From a virus: 49,438 bases of DNA. Numbering within the stretch: the stretch's first letter is position 1; each line of letters starts with the position of its first letter. The translations under genes and the position numbers were made by a program. The stretch lies in IMG/VR virus record IMGVR_UViG_3300033153_005635, positions 1 to 49,438 of that record; one strand, written 5' to 3'. Below the pieces are notes generated by a model. That model made no database searches. It had not been told where the DNA came from and worked only from the letters and a program-made list of their open reading frames with translations. This document shows positions 1 through 7,977 of this stretch, one piece after another.

Positions 1-114
1 CTGGAGTACCACCCCAACATCAGGGAACTGTGAGTGGCAAGTTGAATATCTTTGGCGGAAGGTGGATGAGGATACAACCGCCGCCGCAGATGATACACTA
101 CTGGCAAGCACAGA
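1..114. repeat. Terminal direct repeat (left copy) closing the genome
   Basis: Bases 1-114 are identical to 49325-49438. The gene starting at 48774 continues in the same frame through the repeat to its stop at 319. This is either an assembly overlap of a circular or circularly permuted genome, or a genuine 114-bp direct terminal repeat. Confidence 0.95.
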
Positions 115-319
115 TGCGGGGGGCACACAGGCGGCCTCTACTACAGCCGAGGGCATGGTTATGACTACTTTCACCCTAGCCGCACCCCACACAGATGATG
201 TTTGTTTACATTTGAGGATAAGGCGGAGGGCTGACTTGGATGCTGACACAATCAATGGGGCTGATGTAGAATTACATGGTGTTTGTATGACGTTTACGAG
301 TAACAAGTTGGGTGGGTAA
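1..319 (+). CDS. Tail-fibre-like virion protein, C-terminal part (gene continues from 48774)
   Basis: This is the 3' part of a 289-residue protein whose start lies at 48774. Reading begins at base 2 in the linear window and stops at 319. The segment is Asp/Ala/Thr-rich with alternating hydrophobic residues, as expected for beta-structured fibre or receptor-binding domains. The C-terminus ends in TSNKLGG. It is the last gene of the tail group, directly before the promoter that precedes the internal virion proteins. The family was not recognised; the virion role is inferred from position and composition. Confidence 0.75.
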   Translation, partial: WSTTPTSGNCEWQVEYLWRKVDEDTTAAADDTLLASTDAGGTQAASTTAEGMVMTTFTLAAPHTDDVCLHLRIRRRADLDADTINGADVELHGVCMTFTSNKLGG

Positions 320-332
320 CTAAAAAACGATT

Positions 333-371
333 TGCTATAATAACGACAGAGGCATCCAGCGGATGCCTTTT
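333..371 (+). promoter_or_regulatory. Extended -10 promoter with a hairpin at the 5' end of the transcript
   Basis: TGCTATAAT (333-341) is an extended -10; no good -35 is seen. With the usual spacing transcription would start near 348. An 8-bp perfect stem follows at once (AGGCATCC 350-357, loop AGC, GGATGCCT 361-368), then T residues. The same arrangement recurs at 21612-21649 and, in variant form, at 39005-39073. Confidence 0.65.
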
Positions 372-375
372 ACTT

Positions 376-1647
376 ATGTACGATCCAGATAGACTAATCA
401 ACGGAACACCAGCCCACGCCGTACCTGGCACACAGGAATACAACGACAAAATGGCGGGGATTGATATTTATGCCAAGGCAGGGGTAACGACTGCCCCCGC
501 TACTGTGTCTACTCCCGAACAGGAGAAGGAAGAGTATATCAAAACGATTGTCGAAGCTATTCCCGAAACTCCAATTCCCTACGATGAAGCCCATCCCTTT
601 GCTTTTGACGAAGCACTAGCCAGAGCCGCCTCTGAACAAGAGTGGGTACCCCATTACCAAGAATTACTAAACGATTATTTAGGCGAACTCGCCGTTGTTA
701 GAGAACGGGGTGGAGAAGATTTGGAGCGACAGGTAGGGGATGTTGAGCGGGAACTCAGCGAATACCTCACCGATGTTGGAATCAAAAAAGATAGACTCTA
801 CGAGACAAAGGAACTCTACACTACCGAGGGACAGCTGAGACTGGCTAGGATTGCTGAAGACCGAGCCCAAGCAGTTTCAGACGCAGCTATCGCTGAACAA
901 CGAGCCGAGGAATCATACGATTTAATCGGGGAACAATACGGACTCCAGAAAGAACGGTTGACGACAGACGAGGAAAGAAACCTCCGCTCTCTCGCCGCAG
1001 GTGAGAAGTACTACCTCGGTAAGGAATCCCGTGCTTTTGACGAAGCACTAAGACTGGCCAACGAAGGATTTGCTGGTAAAAACATTTTCTTCTCTGGTAT
1101 CAGGGGTAAGGAACTAGAACGGATGGGTACGGAACGGGAAGCAGGACTAGGCGAGTACGGCCGACGAATCGGAGAACAAAGAGAAGCAATTACGACAGGA
1201 GCCGAGCGGGGTCGAGAAGATATTGACCTAGCTTTGGAGGAATACGGAATGAAACACGGCTGGACTCAGCAAGACATCCAGCGGACACTACAGGAAGCCG
1301 AGGAAGGTTTCGGTAGAGCCGCCGAAGATGTCAGTCGAGCATTAGAAGAATACGGTCTGAAATACGGCTGGAGTCTCGAAGATATTGAACTAGCACAAAG
1401 CAGAGCTACTCAAGCGGGGACTCGCCAAACGGGTCTGCTACAATTAGGGTATGGGAGGACGATGAGTGACCTCGAAAGACAAGAAGCACTCAAGAGGAAA
1501 GAGATTCAAAGGCAAAGAACAGCCGCAGTAGAGACAGGAGTTACCACACGACGGGGTGAGGAGGTAGAAGAATACGAGGCGGGTCGCCAGAAGTACTACC
1601 AATCGTATCTTCAACCTTACCTAACTGGTAGTTACGGTTTAACATAA
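376..1647 (+). CDS. Helical Glu/Arg-rich internal virion protein
   Basis: 423 residues, almost entirely predicted alpha-helical and rich in Glu, Arg and Ala. Near the C-terminal third a segment of about 37 residues is repeated, each copy with LEEYG followed by (H/Y)GW (residues about 290-355). The N-terminal motif with PGT followed by EY (residues about 16-22) recurs as PGTPEF in the next gene, suggesting common ancestry or a shared docking signal. No Shine-Dalgarno is visible before ATG 376, which follows the 5' hairpin. It is first of three large genes between fibre and lysis genes, where podoviruses encode ejection proteins; that role is inferred from position. Confidence 0.7.
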   Translation: MYDPDRLINGTPAHAVPGTQEYNDKMAGIDIYAKAGVTTAPATVSTPEQEKEEYIKTIVEAIPETPIPYDEAHPFAFDEALARAASEQEWVPHYQELLNDYLGELAVVRERGGEDLERQVGDVERELSEYLTDVGIKKDRLYETKELYTTEGQLRLARIAEDRAQAVSDAAIAEQRAEESYDLIGEQYGLQKERLTTDEERNLRSLAAGEKYYLGKESRAFDEALRLANEGFAGKNIFFSGIRGKELERMGTEREAGLGEYGRRIGEQREAITTGAERGREDIDLALEEYGMKHGWTQQDIQRTLQEAEEGFGRAAEDVSRALEEYGLKYGWSLEDIELAQSRATQAGTRQTGLLQLGYGRTMSDLERQEALKRKEIQRQRTAAVETGVTTRRGEEVEEYEAGRQKYYQSYLQPYLTGSYGLT

Positions 1648-1648
1648 T

Positions 1649-2557
1649 ATGGCACTAACAGATTTACAACAACACTATCTAGCTTCGGGGGCTGACCCCG
1701 CCTTCACGCCAGGAACTCCTGAGTTTACGGCGAGGATTGGTCGGGAAGGTGGGGCAGGTACTGTCGGCGGAACCCTAGCAGGTTCTCCAGACCTAGCCCA
1801 AGCCCGTACCCGAGCAGGAGAGCTGGGTCAACAGGCCGTCAAGTACGCTGGGACGGGGTACACCCTGCCTGATGAGTTACGACAAGCCCTGCTAAAGAAG
1901 TTTGATTTTAATAAAGATTTAATCGAAGCCCAATCACGGGCTCAAGCTGAGTATTTTGCGGCTCCAGCAGAGGCTAGGGCTGAGTACATTAAACCAATCG
2001 GGGCCGAGGACTACATTTCCCCAGTTGATGTTGAGAGTTTGGTAGCTCAAAGGAGAGCCCAAGCCTATGCACCCTACGCTTCTTTAACGGGAATTCTCGG
2101 AGAGCGGAAAGGAACCCTCGAAGATATTGTCGGGACGGCAGGTAGGGCTTGGACAGGTAGGGCTGCGACCGCAGGTGGGTTAGCCGAAGTTATGCAACAG
2201 CAATACCAAAATCTTTTGAATGAATATCAAGTCGGAGTACAGCAAGACCAGTTCAAGAGGAAGCTAGACTTTAGCCAGCAAGCCCAAAAGCTAGACGAAG
2301 CCTTTAGACGGTATGAACTAGAACAAGAGCAGGAACGGTGGAAAACTCAATGGCCTTTTGAACAGGCAGTACTTGAACGCCAAGCAAAGGCCCCATATTA
2401 CAAAGGAACAGAAGCGCCGACAACCCCAACTTTTGGAACGACCGGAATAACGGAACCGATGCCCACAGCTCCCCCCGCTGAATACGGCAGTACTGACACT
2501 AGTCAGCTACAAGGACAGAACTATACAGACGCTTTGGACTACTGGTTCCCACAATAA
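1649..2557 (+). CDS. Putative internal/ejection virion protein
   Basis: 302 residues, Ala/Gln-rich and helical in the middle (residues about 60-240), with a Pro/Thr-rich C-terminus. It shares the PGTPEF-type N-terminal motif with the preceding gene. The start is ATG one base after the upstream TAA (TAATATGG), without a clear Shine-Dalgarno, so reinitiation by the same ribosome is likely. No enzyme motif was seen. Confidence 0.65.
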   Translation: MALTDLQQHYLASGADPAFTPGTPEFTARIGREGGAGTVGGTLAGSPDLAQARTRAGELGQQAVKYAGTGYTLPDELRQALLKKFDFNKDLIEAQSRAQAEYFAAPAEARAEYIKPIGAEDYISPVDVESLVAQRRAQAYAPYASLTGILGERKGTLEDIVGTAGRAWTGRAATAGGLAEVMQQQYQNLLNEYQVGVQQDQFKRKLDFSQQAQKLDEAFRRYELEQEQERWKTQWPFEQAVLERQAKAPYYKGTEAPTTPTFGTTGITEPMPTAPPAEYGSTDTSQLQGQNYTDALDYWFPQ

Positions 2558-2558
2558 T

Positions 2559-4565
2559 ATGGCTAACAACTTGAATCTCCTACAACGAATACAGGCCGCA
2601 CAACAGCAGGGCATTCCTTTAGAACTGATTAAACGGCGGGTAACTCAGCAGTACGGTTACTGGCCAGAGGAAATGGAGGAGCAAGGACAGGGATTCCTCA
2701 GAAGGCTGGGGTCAGAACTCATCGAACCTGCTAAGAAACAAGCCCAGTTATTGGGTGAGGGGGCTCTTCAAGCATTACAATACATTCGGAGTCCCGCCTA
2801 CCGCAAATCAGTAGCGGGGGGAGTATTGTCTCCTGAAGAGCGGGAAGAGGTCCAACGGGTTGCCAAGCCCAAATTTATGCCCGAGTGGGAGCTCAAAAGA
2901 ACTGCGGAACGCCCTTGGGAAACAGCGGCTAAACGGAGTGCTGGGATGTTGGCCTACGGTGTTCCTATGGGAAGGACAGCAGCCGCAGCCATCGGGCTGG
3001 GCACACTAGCGGGGGGGTTACGGGAATACTCGGAATACGGAGCTACACCAAAGTCCGTGGGAACTGCTGCTTTAACAGGGGGAGTGACTGGCGGTGCTGT
3101 ATACGGAGCTGGAAGGGCGGTTCAAAGAATCAAGGAACCTGCACAGAGACTATTTAGAAAAGGAAAAGAAGCAGTCGGTCGGAAGGCTACCGAAACCTAC
3201 CTAAAAGCCACACCAGCAAGTTTCAGAAAAGCTCTCACGGAACACGGTCTTGACATAAGAAAGATTGCCCAAAAGTATGTACCTGCTGGGTCGAGCTACG
3301 ACGACTTGCTCGGAACGGCAACTGAGCGGGGTAGGGGCGGTGTTCTGAACGAAACCTTGGGGGGAGCAGAACAGCAGATACAGGAGGTAGTAAAGACTAG
3401 TGGTAGTGTACGAATCTCCGGAGATGACTTTATTAATGCCTTGAAAAAGGAAAGCACTGCTCTCAGCAGGAGACTCGGTGATGAAAGCAAACGAAAAGCC
3501 CTTAAAAACATTACGAAGGAAGCAGAGAAGGTCTACAAAAATGGGATGACAGTGAGGAAAGCGCTTGCGATTGCTAGGGATGCTAATAAGAAATTCGGTA
3601 GGTCAATCGTTTCAACTGAAAAAGGAGCCGTGGCTTCCTCGGCGCAGAAGCTCCACGCTAATACTATCAAATCTATTCTTAAGGGGATGTTCCCTGAACT
3701 CGAGGATGCCCTGCGGGTACAAGAGGAGGTACTTACCCTACAGCCGATATTGAATCAGGCACGAGCTGCGGGTTCCGTGGGAGGAATCGACCTAAGTATC
3801 GGTGGTCTTATCAATGCTCCTTTCAAAATTCCCCAAGTAGCTACCACACTAGGACAAGTGGGTACGGGTGTTGCTGAGGAGGCAGTACCCCAAGCAGCAC
3901 AACAAGTAGCACCATTCTCCGCACAGCAACTCCTTAGACAGATAGCACCAGCGGCAAAGAGACTGTCTCCGCTAGCAGCCTCGACCATCGGCGGGGGAGC
4001 TGCCCGTTGGGGCGGGGGGCAAGTCGCACCCATCGGGGAGGAACCTACTGGGGCAGAGCCAGAAACTGCTGGACAGCTATCTCCTCAAGGACAGTGGCGT
4101 TGGAATCCAGCAGCAAACAAATGGGAACCTAATGTCCAACTAACGCCAGCACAGGTATCACAGGTCTATCTTACTCAAGGCAAGGAGGCTGGAGACATTG
4201 CTCGTGCCGCACTTGAAGTAATAACGAAACCAGAGGAAAAGAAACTCTCGTCGGCGGATAGAAAGCTACAAGCCAGTGCCAAAACCGCTATCAGAAACCT
4301 AGCAACTATGCGGTCAGAAATAGTCAGGAACCCCAACATAGTTGTTCAGGCTATGATTCCGGGACAGCCGGGGGCTCGTGTCTACAAAGCGGCATACAAC
4401 AATGTTATCGACCTTTTGGAAAAGATGCGTACGGGGATGCTCGCCAAAGGTATTGAGGTAGAACGCTATGAACAAATTCTACCCCGTTGGGGGGACAGTC
4501 AGGACACCCTAAATTGGAAATTCAACGAAATAGAACAGATATTCAGAGACTTCGACCTCTTATAA
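2559..4565 (+). CDS. Large internal virion protein, possible DNA-ejection channel component
   Basis: 668 residues. The N-terminus is helical (residues 1-60). Gly/Ala-rich hydrophobic stretches follow at about 140-180 (AAAAIGLGTLAGG and TGGVTGGAVYGAG) that could enter a membrane. The middle (about 200-400) is a Lys/Arg-rich helical domain, then a Gln/Ala/Pro-rich linker and an amphipathic C-terminus. Size, amphipathic segments and position after the tail genes resemble podovirus ejection proteins, but no named family was recognised. It starts at a TAATATGG junction with the preceding gene. Confidence 0.65.
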   Translation: MANNLNLLQRIQAAQQQGIPLELIKRRVTQQYGYWPEEMEEQGQGFLRRLGSELIEPAKKQAQLLGEGALQALQYIRSPAYRKSVAGGVLSPEEREEVQRVAKPKFMPEWELKRTAERPWETAAKRSAGMLAYGVPMGRTAAAAIGLGTLAGGLREYSEYGATPKSVGTAALTGGVTGGAVYGAGRAVQRIKEPAQRLFRKGKEAVGRKATETYLKATPASFRKALTEHGLDIRKIAQKYVPAGSSYDDLLGTATERGRGGVLNETLGGAEQQIQEVVKTSGSVRISGDDFINALKKESTALSRRLGDESKRKALKNITKEAEKVYKNGMTVRKALAIARDANKKFGRSIVSTEKGAVASSAQKLHANTIKSILKGMFPELEDALRVQEEVLTLQPILNQARAAGSVGGIDLSIGGLINAPFKIPQVATTLGQVGTGVAEEAVPQAAQQVAPFSAQQLLRQIAPAAKRLSPLAASTIGGGAARWGGGQVAPIGEEPTGAEPETAGQLSPQGQWRWNPAANKWEPNVQLTPAQVSQVYLTQGKEAGDIARAALEVITKPEEKKLSSADRKLQASAKTAIRNLATMRSEIVRNPNIVVQAMIPGQPGARVYKAAYNNVIDLLEKMRTGMLAKGIEVERYEQILPRWGDSQDTLNWKFNEIEQIFRDFDLL

Positions 4566-4625
4566 AACAATGACTAAACAAACTAACACCGAATTACTCG
4601 GTCTTTGCGGTCGCTAGAAGAAAAC

Positions 4626-4880
4626 ATGGGCAAGAAACTAACCACCGGAGAAAGGTTAATAAAAATGGAAACCGAAATGAAAAACCTTAATAAAACGGTT
4701 GAGGACGGCTTTGCCGATATTCAGGGAGACATCCAGCTCCTCTGCGATAAAATCAACGGCCTCGGAAAGAAGTACACGACCAAAGAAGAATTTGCCCCCG
4801 TCAGAAATATCGCTTACGGGAGCGTTACGATGGTTTGTGTAGCCGTTCTGGGTGCAATCATCGCTTTGGTGGTAAAGTAG
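4626..4880 (+). CDS. XhlA-like holin or holin-associated membrane protein
   Basis: 84 residues from ATG 4626. The N-terminal half is a heptad-like coiled coil (RLIKMETEMKNLNKTVEDGF). The C-terminal 25 residues form one transmembrane segment (about 60-82) ending in VVK. This matches the architecture of the hemolysin XhlA / phage holin-like family. It lies directly upstream of the endolysin, consistent with a role in lysis. An upstream TTG at 4605 would add seven residues and is less likely. Confidence 0.7.
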   Translation: MGKKLTTGERLIKMETEMKNLNKTVEDGFADIQGDIQLLCDKINGLGKKYTTKEEFAPVRNIAYGSVTMVCVAVLGAIIALVVK

Positions 4881-4898
4881 GGGCAGCTAGCCCATCCT

Positions 4899-5912
4899 AT
4901 GCGTAAACCTTTTCTGGGAGAGTTTAGAATTACTCAGAAATTCGGGGAGAACCCAGATGTCTATAAACGCTTTGGTTTGAACGGACATGACGGGCAAGAC
5001 TGGGGTATGCCCAATGGCACGCCGCTTTATACGCCTATTTCTGGTATAGTTAAGGAAGCTCGTATCGACCCCGCAGGCTATGGTCACTACCTCAGAATCG
5101 AAAATTCCGAATTGGGTGTTGTTTTGGCTCATCTTAAGTCTTTTAACGTTGGCGAGTCGAAGGAGGTGACAGAAGGGGAACTCGTCGGATGGTCTAATAA
5201 TACGGGATTTTCAACTGGCCCCCACTTACACTTTGGAATTTATACCAAGCCAAGACAATATCAGAATGGTTACAGGGGCTATGTTGACCCCGAACCATTC
5301 TTGAATGAAGATATGGCAACTATCAAAGAGTTAGAAAAGAAGATAGAGGTTTTGGAACACCGTCAGAAGGAATTAGAAACCGATATTGAACGAAAGAACA
5401 CGCTAATTAAAGAACGGGAAGACGAACTTCGTAAGACCGCAAAAGAAATTCACGATTGGAGGGAAGCCGCCGAGAAATTCAACCAAGAGCTTGCCCAATG
5501 GAAGGAATATACAGAGACATACAAGAAGGACATTGCGTCTCTCTCCGAGCATTCTACGGCCGTAGGCGTGAAATTAAACGAGATAGAACAAGAGAACCAA
5601 GTCCTTCGAGACCAGAACTCTGCTGGGATAAAAGAAGCAAACAAACTCCGAAAGGAGGTGGAAAAACTTAAAAAGAAGATGACTAAATCAAAAGTTGAGT
5701 ACGCTAGTTGGAAGAAGATAGCTTGGAGATTCGGTCGTGCTTTCATTACTGGTGTTCTGGGAAGTCTGGTAGCTTTGGAGGTTTTACCAGAGAGCTGGGC
5801 TGATTGGAAAGTAGCAATCGGAATTATTCTGGGAGCGGGCTTACAGGCGACATTCAAAGCTCTACGGGAAGGTAAAGAGTTTGAAGCCGCTATCCACAAA
5901 CTTCCTCTGTAA
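4899..5912 (+). CDS. M23-type peptidase endolysin with coiled coil and C-terminal membrane segment
   Basis: 337 residues. Residues about 1-140 form an M23 (LytM/lysostaphin-type) zinc metallopeptidase: the first ligands lie in GHDGQDW (H-x3-D), and HLHFGIY carries the HxH motif. It should cut peptide cross-links of the cell wall. Residues about 145-255 are a long Glu/Lys coiled coil. Residues about 270-320 contain hydrophobic segments (ITGVLGSLVALEVL and IGIILGAGLQATF) that could span the membrane. There is no signal peptide. Fusion of a peptidase to a coiled coil and membrane region is unusual and might combine lysin and holin-like functions. Confidence 0.8.
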   Translation: MRKPFLGEFRITQKFGENPDVYKRFGLNGHDGQDWGMPNGTPLYTPISGIVKEARIDPAGYGHYLRIENSELGVVLAHLKSFNVGESKEVTEGELVGWSNNTGFSTGPHLHFGIYTKPRQYQNGYRGYVDPEPFLNEDMATIKELEKKIEVLEHRQKELETDIERKNTLIKEREDELRKTAKEIHDWREAAEKFNQELAQWKEYTETYKKDIASLSEHSTAVGVKLNEIEQENQVLRDQNSAGIKEANKLRKEVEKLKKKMTKSKVEYASWKKIAWRFGRAFITGVLGSLVALEVLPESWADWKVAIGIILGAGLQATFKALREGKEFEAAIHKLPL

Positions 5913-5948
5913 AGAAAAGGCGGGGACTACTTTTGTAGCTTCCCCGCC
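5911..5948 (-). terminator. Terminator at the end of the minus-strand operon
   Basis: Arms GGCGGGGA (5919-5926) and TCCCCGCC (5941-5948) enclose an inner CTAC/GTAG stem with TTTT loop. On the minus strand the hairpin is followed by TTTTCTTT. It lies between convergent genes and overlaps the stop of the gene at 5927-6106. Confidence 0.75.
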
Positions 5949-6106
5949 GAGGCGGTTTCCTCTATCTTTTTAGGTTTCCACCAGACTAGCTTTCCGAGCC
6001 GTTTGTCAAAGAACACCATTCGAGGATTTTCAATATCGTAAGGTCTTAAAAATTCCTCGAGGGTCTCTCTGTCCGGCATCTCCGTCAAGACAAACCTTTT
6101 CTTCAT
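5927..6106 (-). CDS. Small hypothetical protein, 59 residues
   Basis: ATG at 6106 is preceded by AAAAGGAGAG, a good ribosome binding site. The product is charged, with a basic C-terminal half containing KLVWWKPKK, and lacks membrane segments. The gene sits downstream of a strong terminator (6120-6160) and ends inside another, so it is expressed by read-through or separately. No family recognised. Confidence 0.6.
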   Translation of the reverse strand: MKKRFVLTEMPDRETLEEFLRPYDIENPRMVFFDKRLGKLVWWKPKKIEETASAGKLQK

Positions 6107-6111
6107 TTTTC

Positions 6112-6160
6112 TCTCCTTTTAAGAAAAAAGAGCCTCGCCACTCGTCTAATGACGAGGCTC
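6112..6160 (-). terminator. Intrinsic terminator after the phosphoesterase gene
   Basis: On the minus strand GAGCCTCG and CGAGGCTC (6153-6160 with 6130-6137) form an 8-bp stem with an inner CGTC/GACG helix, followed by TTTTTTCTT. This is a strong rho-independent terminator five bases after the stop of the phosphoesterase. Confidence 0.85.
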
Positions 6161-6164
6161 TGTA

Positions 6165-6749
6165 CTAAGTACTTACGTGAATGTCCCAACGATCCCCGAA
6201 GAACTTGATCTTGGCCACTCCGGTCTGAGTTGGGTACATATTCTTGCGCTCGGCGTAGCTATTCTCATAACCAAGAAATCCACCCGTGAGCACAAAATAC
6301 TTCTTCTCTCTCTTGACCGTCCGGCTTCTCAAATCTAGGGTACGCCGTGGAACCTTCAGGCTCAACAGTTCGTGAGTGTGGCCGTAGAGATAAATATCGG
6401 CATCGGTGTGACGAGCCGTCCTCATAGCCGCAGTCAACTTAGTGTGGGGGTACCACGCATTGCTTGAGCCGTGCTGAGCGTGGATGATGTAATTCTGCTT
6501 CTGTACTCTGAGCTTGATGAAGCAAGAATATCCCCCGTATGGAACCCCCAAGAGCTTGGCTAGGTTCTTGGAAACCTGAATCCCCGTCTGTCGCCAGATA
6601 CGGAACTCGTGATTCCCGTCCAACAGCACCAAGACTTGTGGCGCAATCGGTTTAAGAACCTCCTCCAGAGCGTCCATCTGAGCCTGCGGGCTTAGATTCT
6701 GTTCAACCCACCCAGCTCCTACGGAATGCTTGGAGGCCGCCTCCATCAG
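6165..6749 (-). CDS. Calcineurin-like metallophosphoesterase, exon 2
   Basis: Second exon, 194 codons plus stop; the gene starts at 7570 and the spliced protein has 259 residues. The exon carries the remaining metal-site motifs of the family: DGNHE, HAQHG and YGHTHE. Exon 1 supplies GDVH and GD. Joining GAT at 7376 to CTG at 6749 gives LMGD-LMEAASKHSVGAG, a natural family sequence. The product probably hydrolyses phosphodiester or phosphomonoester bonds with two metals; the substrate is unknown and could be nucleic acid. It is the last gene before the terminator of the minus-strand array. Confidence 0.8.
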   Translation of the reverse strand: MMEAASKHSVGAGWVEQNLSPQAQMDALEEVLKPIAPQVLVLLDGNHEFRIWRQTGIQVSKNLAKLLGVPYGGYSCFIKLRVQKQNYIIHAQHGSSNAWYPHTKLTAAMRTARHTDADIYLYGHTHELLSLKVPRRTLDLRSRTVKREKKYFVLTGGFLGYENSYAERKNMYPTQTGVAKIKFFGDRWDIHVST

Positions 6750-7375
6750 CAATTTGTTACTACCCTTTCGGGCGGCCTAGTCATTTCTGCTAGGCTCTGC
6801 GCGTCTCCGCACAGATCGGACTATATCTTCATCTTGTACTTGTGTAATTTAAGGTGGCAAGACCTACAGAGCGTTAGAAGATTATCAACCTCATTGTTAG
6901 CATTCATCTTTTTGCGGTTTTCAGTACCGTCAATATGATGAAGCAAAAGTTGACTTTCAGAGCCACAAACCTGACATTGATGCTCGTCCCTTTCCAGCAC
7001 CAATTCCCGATTGCCAGAAAAGCGAGTCGTATCTTTGTTTTTAAGTTTGTAGGCCCTAACCTTCTCGGCATTTCTCATCTGCCAAAGCCTGCAAGTCTCG
7101 AATATGTGCCGCTTATTATTCTGGTATCGCTCCTTTTGAGAAGCCTGTTGCCGTTCCTTGTTTTTCTGATACCAAGCAGCCTTATATTCTTTTTCCCTAC
7201 CCTTGTATTTATATTCCATTACTGGAATTATACCACAAGTCAAGAGCGCCGTGTATAGTCTCTACACTCGGATTTCTCCTAGCTCGGTATTGCCCTCGCC
7301 ATTATGCGTTAGGGTGTTCACCGAATTAGCGGCGTTTCTAGTATGACATCGCTGCCATACGGAGACCTGTTACCA
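6750..7375 (-). ncRNA. Group I self-splicing intron in the phosphoesterase gene
   Basis: 626 nt on the minus strand. The 5' exon end GGAGAT pairs with GTCTCC just inside the intron, leaving a U-G pair at the cleavage site (P1). CAG next to it pairs with CTG at the start of exon 2 (P10). The intron ends in G. Near the 3' end AAGATATAGTCC is typical of group I P7/P3 regions, and GACTATA near 7260 is complementary to its TATAGTC. An HNH endonuclease gene lies inside. The insertion site follows the GD codons of the metal centre. Confidence 0.85.
6821..7219 (-). CDS. HNH homing endonuclease of the group I intron
   Basis: 132 residues from ATG 7219. The N-terminal half is Lys/Arg/Gln-rich and should bind DNA. 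The C-terminal half is an HNH domain: CQVCG, then LLLHHIDG with the HH motif, then the Asn residues of NANNEVDN, then LCRSCH completing the zinc site. It is expected to cut intronless copies of the phosphoesterase gene and so spread the intron. The gene lies wholly inside the intron between its 5' and 3' core sequences. A TTG at 7243 would add eight residues and is less likely. Confidence 0.8.
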   Translation of the reverse strand: MEYKYKGREKEYKAAWYQKNKERQQASQKERYQNNKRHIFETCRLWQMRNAEKVRAYKLKNKDTTRFSGNRELVLERDEHQCQVCGSESQLLLHHIDGTENRKKMNANNEVDNLLTLCRSCHLKLHKYKMKI

Positions 7376-7570
7376 ATCTCCCATCAAGACCACGAGACTT
7401 CCCGACTTCCTGATATACTCGACCGTCCCAAGGAAGTGCTTGATTTGGCAAGTTGGCGACCCAAGGTGGACATCTCCAAGAGGAACCAATTTGACCTCTT
7501 GAGCCTTCGAAGCGTACTCAACAACCCGAACCCCGTTCCTGTGCCCCCGGAACTTGTCTAGGATTCCCAC
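7376..7570 (-). CDS. Calcineurin-like metallophosphoesterase, exon 1
   Basis: 65 codons from GTG 7570, chosen because AAGGAGAGG lies directly upstream; a GTG at 7591 is possible. It carries the first two family motifs, GDVHLG (D-x-H) and the GD of VVLMGD. Without splicing, translation runs into the intron and stops at TAA 7370-7372 two codons after the GD. The start overlaps the end of the preceding gene by 53 bases. Confidence 0.8.
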
Positions 7571-7748
7571 TTCCCTCTCCTTCGTGACCACCCGACATCA
7601 ATTTAAGTCGAGCGATCAACTCTACTTCCTCGTCTGGTATGGCATTGGAGACTGCTTGGAGTATAGAGTCCATATCAAGCCCCAATGCCTGCAAGCCGAG
7701 GACACGGTCAAGAAAACTGTCGATTTCAGCTCTCGTTTCCCCCCTCAT
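7518..7748 (-). CDS. Hypothetical 76-residue protein
   Basis: ATG 7748 follows GGAGAAAGG. The first 50 residues look helical and acidic (RAEIDSFLDRVLGLQALGLD), while the Gly/Arg/Gln C-terminus overlaps the phosphoesterase start and reads like unconstrained sequence. Function unknown. Confidence 0.6.
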   Translation of the reverse strand: MRGETRAEIDSFLDRVLGLQALGLDMDSILQAVSNAIPDEEVELIARLKLMSGGHEGEGSGNPRQVPGAQERGSGC

Positions 7749-7758
7749 TTCCTTTCTC

Positions 7759-7977
7759 CTAATATCCCGACGGACAGCGGCAGACCTTACCGCTCAAATC
7801 TCCGTACTTCTCCTCCAAGGAACAAAGAACTACCACAGCCTTCTCGGAAATCTTTCCCAACTTCTTGAGCCTTTCCATCTCTGTATGAGCGTCCTCGAAA
7901 GTAGCAAACCACCGATTCGGGATTCGCTCAAACTTCCCGCCTCCGATAATCTCCACCCAATCTTCTATTGCGAACAT
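7759..7977 (-). CDS. Hypothetical 72-residue protein
   Basis: ATG 7977 follows AAGGAGGAG. The small mixed alpha/beta protein has two Cys close to the C-terminus (CRCPSGY) and an internal VVVLCSLEEKYG. No family recognised. It is followed after 11 bases by the next gene of the array. Confidence 0.65.
   Translation of the reverse strand: MFAIEDWVEIIGGGKFERIPNRWFATFEDAHTEMERLKKLGKISEKAVVVLCSLEEKYGDLSGKVCRCPSGY

Noticed and set aside
5450-5899. 149-residue minus-strand frame opposite the endolysin coiled coil
   Set aside because: It is the antisense of a Glu/Lys coiled coil, with no ribosome site, and lies opposite a well supported gene.
7225-7240. TATAAT on the minus strand inside the intron before the HNH gene
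   Set aside because: An extended TG is present but no usable -35, and the HNH gene can be translated from the precursor; too weak to call.
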